DNA from: Anaerolineaceae bacterium
Lineage (GTDB): Bacteria > Chloroflexota > Anaerolineae > Anaerolineales > Villigracilaceae
Assembly: GCA_022181005.1 (NCBI GenBank)
Contig: BQMV01000250.1
Location: forward strand, 1 to 10,343
Length of the DNA: 10,343 bases
Reading direction: 5' to 3'
The notes under the pieces are model-generated. The model did not search any database. It was not told the DNA's origin and saw only the letters and a program-made list of their open reading frames with translations. Within the stretch, counting starts at the first letter, position 1. Each line of letters begins with the position of its first letter. Positions 6,718 to 10,343 of the stretch are shown piece by piece. The position numbers were made by a program, and so were the translations under genes.

Positions 6718-7980
6718 ATGCAAACAACGATTCATCGTCCTAAACTTCAAATCGGAAAACACAGCGTTGACATCTTCCCCTACTGGATGGGATTGCTGGT
6801 CGCTGGGCTGCTCTTTGGGCTGGTCGGCGCATTCACTGTATTGCGCGACGGTCTACAAGTAACGGGGCTTTCCAATCGCGTCCCTTGGGGGTTATGGATC
6901 TCCATTGATCTCTCCTCCATCGCCATGGGAGGCTCGGCGTTCGTATTCGGCGTGATCGTTTACCTCCTGCGATTGAAACGCTTCGAAACGATCGGAAAAT
7001 TAGCGGTCTTGCTCGGATTCCTCGGATATTCCACCGCCGGCATGGTGCTGCTGTTCGATCTCGGTCAACCGCTCCGTTTTTGGCATCCGGTCGTGTTCTG
7101 GCAGCCTCACTCGCTCCTCTGGGAAGTGACAATGTGCGTGGTGCTTTACCTGACTGTGCTGGTCGCCGAAATGGCGCCGATCGTTGTGGAACACCCCTTC
7201 TTCACGGATCATCCGCTCTATAAGAAATTTCCCATTGTCAAAAAAGCCGCCTCTGCCGCCAAAACGATCGCTCACTGGCTGCACAAAGCCGGTCCTGCCC
7301 TCGCCATCATCGGGCTGACGTTATCGCTTCTCCATCAAGCTTCGCTCGGCGCGACATATTCCGTCATCTCGGGGCGCGGCGTTTGGTTCAATCAGAGCGC
7401 GCCGGTGCAATTCGTTCTATCCGCAATGAGCGGCGGGACGGCGCTATTATTCTTTTTAGGCGTTATCGTCTTCCGCGTCATGCGCCCCGGAACAGTTGAA
7501 GACAGCGCATTATACGATGTTGCGCGGCTCTCCGGCGGTGTGACGTTGCTGCTCACTTATCTGCGCCTATGGGATTGGGCGGTCACCAACTACTATTCGT
7601 TCGATCGCAACATCAGCCTGCAAACTGAAGCGCTGAACGCAGTCGCTCCTTACTCATTGTCATTTTGGATCGGACAGGCGCTTCTGCCCATCATCGCCGG
7701 CTCCGTTCTGCTCGCGGCGAAATCAATCAGAAGCTTCCGCTATCTGATGGCGTTTGCGGTCATACCAATCTTCGCCGCCATCCTTATGCGTTGGAATTAC
7801 AATTTCTCAGGGTTAATCGCCACTCCTACATACGCGCCCTTTACGCCGACCATTATCGTTAACTCCTACGCTCCCACCTGGGTGGAGTTCTCAGTCGCTG
7901 CGCTGGTGATTTCCTACTGGCTGCTTATGTTCAGTCTCGCCATTCGCTATCTGCCGTTCAAAGCGGAGAACGAGCGCTAG
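6718..7980 (+). CDS. NrfD/HybB-type quinone-interacting membrane subunit
   Basis: Integral membrane protein of 420 residues with about ten hydrophobic helices (roughly 22-42, 56-84, 95-114, 132-152, 190-208, 230-252, 272-288, 314-334, 341-358, 388-410). It has HybB/NrfD-like signatures: VPWGLWISIDLSSIAMGGSAF (residues 56-76), FDLGQPLRFWHP (113-124), LLHQASLGATYS (204-215) and RWNYNFSGL (358-366). This family binds menaquinone or menaquinol near the outer membrane face and exchanges electrons with a four-cluster FeS partner. Here that partner is the gene just upstream, with a gap of two bases. The start is ATG 6718 with AAGGA (6705-6709) eight bases before it; a TTG six bases earlier overlaps the preceding stop and is less likely. 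It is the last gene of the operon. The next gene converges on it 32 bp away. Confidence 0.92.
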   Translation: MQTTIHRPKLQIGKHSVDIFPYWMGLLVAGLLFGLVGAFTVLRDGLQVTGLSNRVPWGLWISIDLSSIAMGGSAFVFGVIVYLLRLKRFETIGKLAVLLGFLGYSTAGMVLLFDLGQPLRFWHPVVFWQPHSLLWEVTMCVVLYLTVLVAEMAPIVVEHPFFTDHPLYKKFPIVKKAASAAKTIAHWLHKAGPALAIIGLTLSLLHQASLGATYSVISGRGVWFNQSAPVQFVLSAMSGGTALLFFLGVIVFRVMRPGTVEDSALYDVARLSGGVTLLLTYLRLWDWAVTNYYSFDRNISLQTEALNAVAPYSLSFWIGQALLPIIAGSVLLAAKSIRSFRYLMAFAVIPIFAAILMRWNYNFSGLIATPTYAPFTPTIIVNSYAPTWVEFSVAALVISYWLLMFSLAIRYLPFKAENER

Positions 7981-8012
7981 AACTGGAGGCGACAACGCTC
8001 TCTCGCTCACAG

Positions 8013-8744
8013 TTATTGGATCTGGCGCAAGCCTTTATAACCTTGATATAACTTCTGCGCCATATCGAACAGCGCGCGTTGTTCAGATTCGGTCGGTTTC
8101 TGATCTCCTTTGCCGTAAAACTGCAGCGTGATCGTCATTCGGTCTGCAACCACGTTCGCCGGGTCAGAATCGTCCAAATTTAACGACCCAAATTGCTTCG
8201 CCCAGATTAAGAATTGTGTCCGTTCCGCGTCGGTCATCAAGTCTACGAACGACTTTGCCGCCGCATCGGGGTTCTCGGAACGGCAATCGCTTCCATATAC
8301 TTCGCCCGAAAGAAAAACGGTCGCGCGATCGCAGAACCCAGCGATGCCGCCATCTCGCTCCCATACAAGCGCGACAGTAGCGGGCAACATGCGGCTTTCA
8401 TCCGCATTAACGCGATATTCAAACTCCAAGCCGTCTGTCTCCAGTGTGATGGTCCTACCAGGAGTAATCGCCTGCGCGCACATCACACCTTCAAGCGAGA
8501 CTCCCAAACACGCATCGGTAAATTCCGTTTCAACGTCGCTGACGACGCGGATTCTATCCATACTTACGCCCAAATTAAACGCCAGCCGTAAAACAGCCGC
8601 TTGTTGCGCTACCGTCAACTGCACCGGAGTGGGCGTCGCGCGTATGCCGTCCACCGGGATAAAAGACTGCTCTTGCGGATTCGTCGTACGAGCGCACGCT
8701 GAAAGAGTCGCCACAAAGAGGATGATCAATACGAAACGTTTCAT
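8013..8744 (-). CDS. Uncharacterised lipoprotein of Anaerolineae type
   Basis: Predicted lipoprotein of 243 residues: a signal peptide with lipobox LSAC (Cys17), a short linker containing ATPTP, then a globular part. The segment around residues 75-115 (ACLGVSLEGVMCAQAITPG followed by an ITLETDGLEFEYRV strand pair) looks like a small Cys-pair beta domain seen in secreted proteins of this phylum; I know no function for it. A C-terminal helical region follows (about 165-243). AAGGAG lies six bases upstream of the ATG on the minus strand. A hairpin plus T-run stands just before that site (see the hairpin entry). It converges with the NrfD-like gene, which ends 32 bp away without a visible terminator, so it does not belong to that operon. 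Confidence 0.8.
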   Translation of the reverse strand: MKRFVLIILFVATLSACARTTNPQEQSFIPVDGIRATPTPVQLTVAQQAAVLRLAFNLGVSMDRIRVVSDVETEFTDACLGVSLEGVMCAQAITPGRTITLETDGLEFEYRVNADESRMLPATVALVWERDGGIAGFCDRATVFLSGEVYGSDCRSENPDAAAKSFVDLMTDAERTQFLIWAKQFGSLNLDDSDPANVVADRMTITLQFYGKGDQKPTESEQRALFDMAQKLYQGYKGLRQIQ

Positions 8745-8755
8745 TTCTGCTCCTT

Positions 8756-8776
8756 AAAAAAAGGGGCGCGTGCCCC
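8756..8776 (-). terminator. Terminator-like hairpin with T-run in the leader of the minus-strand lipoprotein gene
   Basis: On the minus strand the order is GGGGC (8776-8772), a four-base loop, GCCCC (8767-8763), then seven T (8762-8756), and only then AAGGAG and the start codon at 8744. This has the form of a short intrinsic terminator placed in front of the gene rather than after one. It may stop transcripts arriving from the right, or act as an attenuator in the leader. Confidence 0.55.
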
Positions 8777-8798
8777 AGTCAGAATGTTCCAAAACCTG

Positions 8799-8804
8799 TA
8801 TAAT
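8799..8804 (+). promoter_or_regulatory. -10 box TATAAT of a leaderless plus-strand gene
   Basis: A perfect TATAAT lies six bases before ATG 8811, so transcription would begin at or next to the A of the start codon. CAGTCA at 8776-8781 is a weak -35 at 17 bp spacing. There is no Shine-Dalgarno site in front of 8811, as expected for a leaderless message. The same bases on the minus strand read TATACA, a possible -10 for the divergent gene. Confidence 0.6.
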
Positions 8805-8810
8805 CTCGCC

Positions 8811-9419
8811 ATGCAAATTAAAGCCGTCCTTCTACTTTTGATAATTCTAACCGCTTGCGCGCCCCAACCAGACGCCGCCGTTCAAATACCGTTAGCGGTC
8901 GCTTCTACGCTGACAGCGCTTCCGACAAACGCGCCCGCGCCTATCTCAACGCCGCTCCCCTCTCCAACCTCGTTCAATCTCGCCGGCTTGTTCTGTGAAT
9001 ATCAATTTTGCATTGGGCATCCCGTTGACATAGCGTTCTACGATGTCAGCGCGCAACAAAACCCAGCCGCGCCCAGCAGTTATTCGCAAGGGTTGCTCGC
9101 CGCCTACAGCGGCAACTTGTTCATTCAGATAATCTGGCAATTAGCGCCCGGCGCGTCTGATCCCAATTTTTTACTCGACCTAATTCTGGAAGAGGGAATA
9201 GATACACGCCTCGGCGCGCCTAGCATAACGTCAATTCGCAACATGAACGTGATCTCCATTGCGATTGCTTCCGCCGCCACGTCGCTATTGCCTTACGGCG
9301 GCGCAGCGGCATGGACCTGCGGCGACCGCGTCTTTGCGTGGAAAGTCTATACGCCTGACGAATCTTCCGCGCCTGCGTTGTTCGACGCGGCTCTCGCTCG
9401 TTTCATCTGCAATCGCTGA
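8811..9419 (+). CDS. Uncharacterised lipoprotein
   Basis: Predicted lipoprotein of 202 residues. The signal peptide MQIKAVLLLLIILTAC ends in lipobox LTAC (Cys16). A Pro/Ala/Thr/Ser linker (about 17-55) comes next, then a domain of about 145 residues with two Cys in the CEYQFC segment (about 61-66) and two more near the end (WTC and FIC). I do not recognise the domain; the paired cysteines fit disulfides outside the membrane. The start at 8811 is preferred because the signal peptide begins there and TATAAT at 8799-8804 predicts a leaderless message. An in-frame ATG at 8784 would add nine residues before the signal and lies upstream of that promoter. It converges with the MazG gene, four bases between stops. 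Confidence 0.78.
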   Translation: MQIKAVLLLLIILTACAPQPDAAVQIPLAVASTLTALPTNAPAPISTPLPSPTSFNLAGLFCEYQFCIGHPVDIAFYDVSAQQNPAAPSSYSQGLLAAYSGNLFIQIIWQLAPGASDPNFLLDLILEEGIDTRLGAPSITSIRNMNVISIAIASAATSLLPYGGAAAWTCGDRVFAWKVYTPDESSAPALFDAALARFICNR

Positions 9420-9423
9420 CGAG

Positions 9424-10315
9424 TCAATGCCGCTCCAACTCTTTCGCCTCCTGCCATAGCGCATCCATCTCGCTCAACGTTAATTCAGATAAAGCCCGTC
9501 CTTGCTTCCTCGCGCCTTGTTCCACATACGAGAAACGTCTCTTGAATTTAACGTTCGTTCCCCGTAATGCGGATTCGGCGTCCAGCTTCTTCCAACGCGC
9601 AAAGTTGACCAACACAAAGAACAAGTCGCCGATCTCAGAGGCGAGTTCGGCATTTGTTTCAGCGCGTTCAATTTCTTCGATCTCTTCCTTAATTTTATCC
9701 AACACGCCGTCAATCTCGCCCCAGTCAAAACCGACTTGTGCGGCGCGGCTTTGATATTCTTGCGCTTGAGTCAACGCAGGCAAGATCAACGAAACGCCGT
9801 CCAACAGCCCGCCGCCGTCTTTCTCCTTTCCTCTTTCTTTCTCTTTCAATTTCTCCCAATTCGCCAACACTTCATCCGCATCATCCACTTTTACGTCGCC
9901 GAATACATGCGGATGTCGGCGCACGAGCTTCGAGTAAATTCCCTGAATTACCTGCGTTATATTAAACCGCCCATTTTCGTTCGCAATTTGCGCATGTAGA
10001 ACAATCTGCAGCAACAGATCGCCGAACTCCTCGCACATATGAGTAGAATCGCCCGAATCGATCGCGGCAATCGCCTCATAGGTTTCCTCCAACAAGTGTC
10101 TTCTCAGCGACTCATGCGTTTGCTCGCGATCCCACGGACAACCGTTCGGCGCGCGCAGATGAGCCACGATCTCGGCGAACGACTCGAACGACGTCCCCTC
10201 GCCGAGCGCCGGAACAAACCAACAGATCGAATCGGAAATTGAGAAATTAGAAAAAACGCCTATTCTTTCTTCTTTCGATTCCTCGCCTTCTATAACGTAA
10301 ATCGCATGTTCGTTC
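9424..10315 (-). CDS. mazG: MazG nucleotide pyrophosphohydrolase, 5'-truncated, probably YabN-type fusion
   Basis: MazG hydrolyses nucleoside triphosphates to monophosphates and pyrophosphate, a housekeeping or pool-cleaning activity in the cytoplasm. Two MazG domains are visible. The first runs from FESFAEIVAHLRAPNGCPWD through the metal motif EETYE...EEFGD, about 62-110 residues into the native sequence. The second is a C-terminal half with EEIEE...SEIGD. Stand-alone MazG begins about 20 residues before CPWD; here at least 58 native residues precede it, ending in VPALGEGTSFE. That is the pattern of the joint between an N-terminal tetrapyrrole-methylase domain and MazG in YabN-type fusions. 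The start is missing: the frame continues into adapter sequence from 10316, giving a false MCSSDL beginning at 10332. The stop is TGA (complement of 9424-9426). Confidence 0.93.
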
Positions 10316-10343
10316 AGATCGGAAGAGCACACGTCTGAACTCC
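10316..10343. other. Illumina TruSeq adapter read-through (artefact)
   Basis: The last 28 bases begin AGATCGGAAGAGC and continue exactly as the TruSeq adapter. This is not biological sequence and should be trimmed. It produces an artificial start for the MazG gene. Confidence 0.98.

Noticed and set aside
8128..8757. A 209-codon plus-strand open frame opposite the minus-strand lipoprotein
   Set aside because: Low-complexity Ser/Thr-rich product with no start signal. The minus-strand frame has a lipobox and a ribosome binding site.
10316..10332. MCSSDL start of MazG
   Set aside because: These codons come from the sequencing adapter.

Overview
This window is most likely a metagenome-assembled contig from an uncultured Chloroflexota bacterium, probably class Anaerolineae. 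Several secreted lipoproteins have the short Cys-lipobox followed by Pro/Thr/Ala-rich linkers that are common in that class, and the core operon is the multiheme/iron-sulfur/NrfD type found there. The taxonomic call is inference. Both contig ends look imperfect. The right end carries 28 bases of Illumina TruSeq adapter (10316-10343), and the left end has an in-frame TAG inside what should be the start of a membrane protein.

Layout. (1) 19-909 and 1125-2036 (+): two diverged tandem UbiA-superfamily prenyltransferases resembling MenA; the first has lost its N-terminus and the second appears to start at a non-standard ATA codon. (2) 2058-2507 (+): a DUF411/CopG-like lipoprotein with a CxCC metal site, 21 bp behind the second prenyltransferase. 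(3) 2675-4864 (+): a ten-heme c-type cytochrome lipoprotein built from two copies of a five-heme unit, with calcium-loop-like motifs, closed by a hairpin terminator. (4) 5044-7980 (+): a tight three-gene operon encoding a seven-heme cytochrome with a C-terminal membrane anchor, a Tat-exported protein with four [4Fe-4S] sites, and a roughly ten-helix NrfD/HybB-type quinone-site protein. (5) 8013-8744 (-) and 8811-9419 (+): two divergent lipoproteins of unknown function. (6) 9424-10315 (-): a MazG nucleotide pyrophosphohydrolase whose N-terminus, probably a tetrapyrrole-methylase domain as in YabN, is cut off by the contig end.

How the parts fit. The NrfD/HybB-like protein should exchange electrons with menaquinone in the membrane. 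The exported FeS protein would then pass electrons to the anchored seven-heme protein and on to the ten-heme lipoprotein at the outer face of the cell. No catalytic subunit (molybdopterin enzyme, NrfA with CxxCK, or hydrogenase) is present, so the module looks like a quinol-linked electron conduit ending in up to 17 hemes. Two MenA-like genes just upstream fit a quinone theme. The strongest leads are this conduit, the duplicated ten-heme cytochrome, the operator-like palindromes before the operon, the ATA start, and the divergent promoter region with a leaderless start on one side and a terminator-like hairpin on the other.
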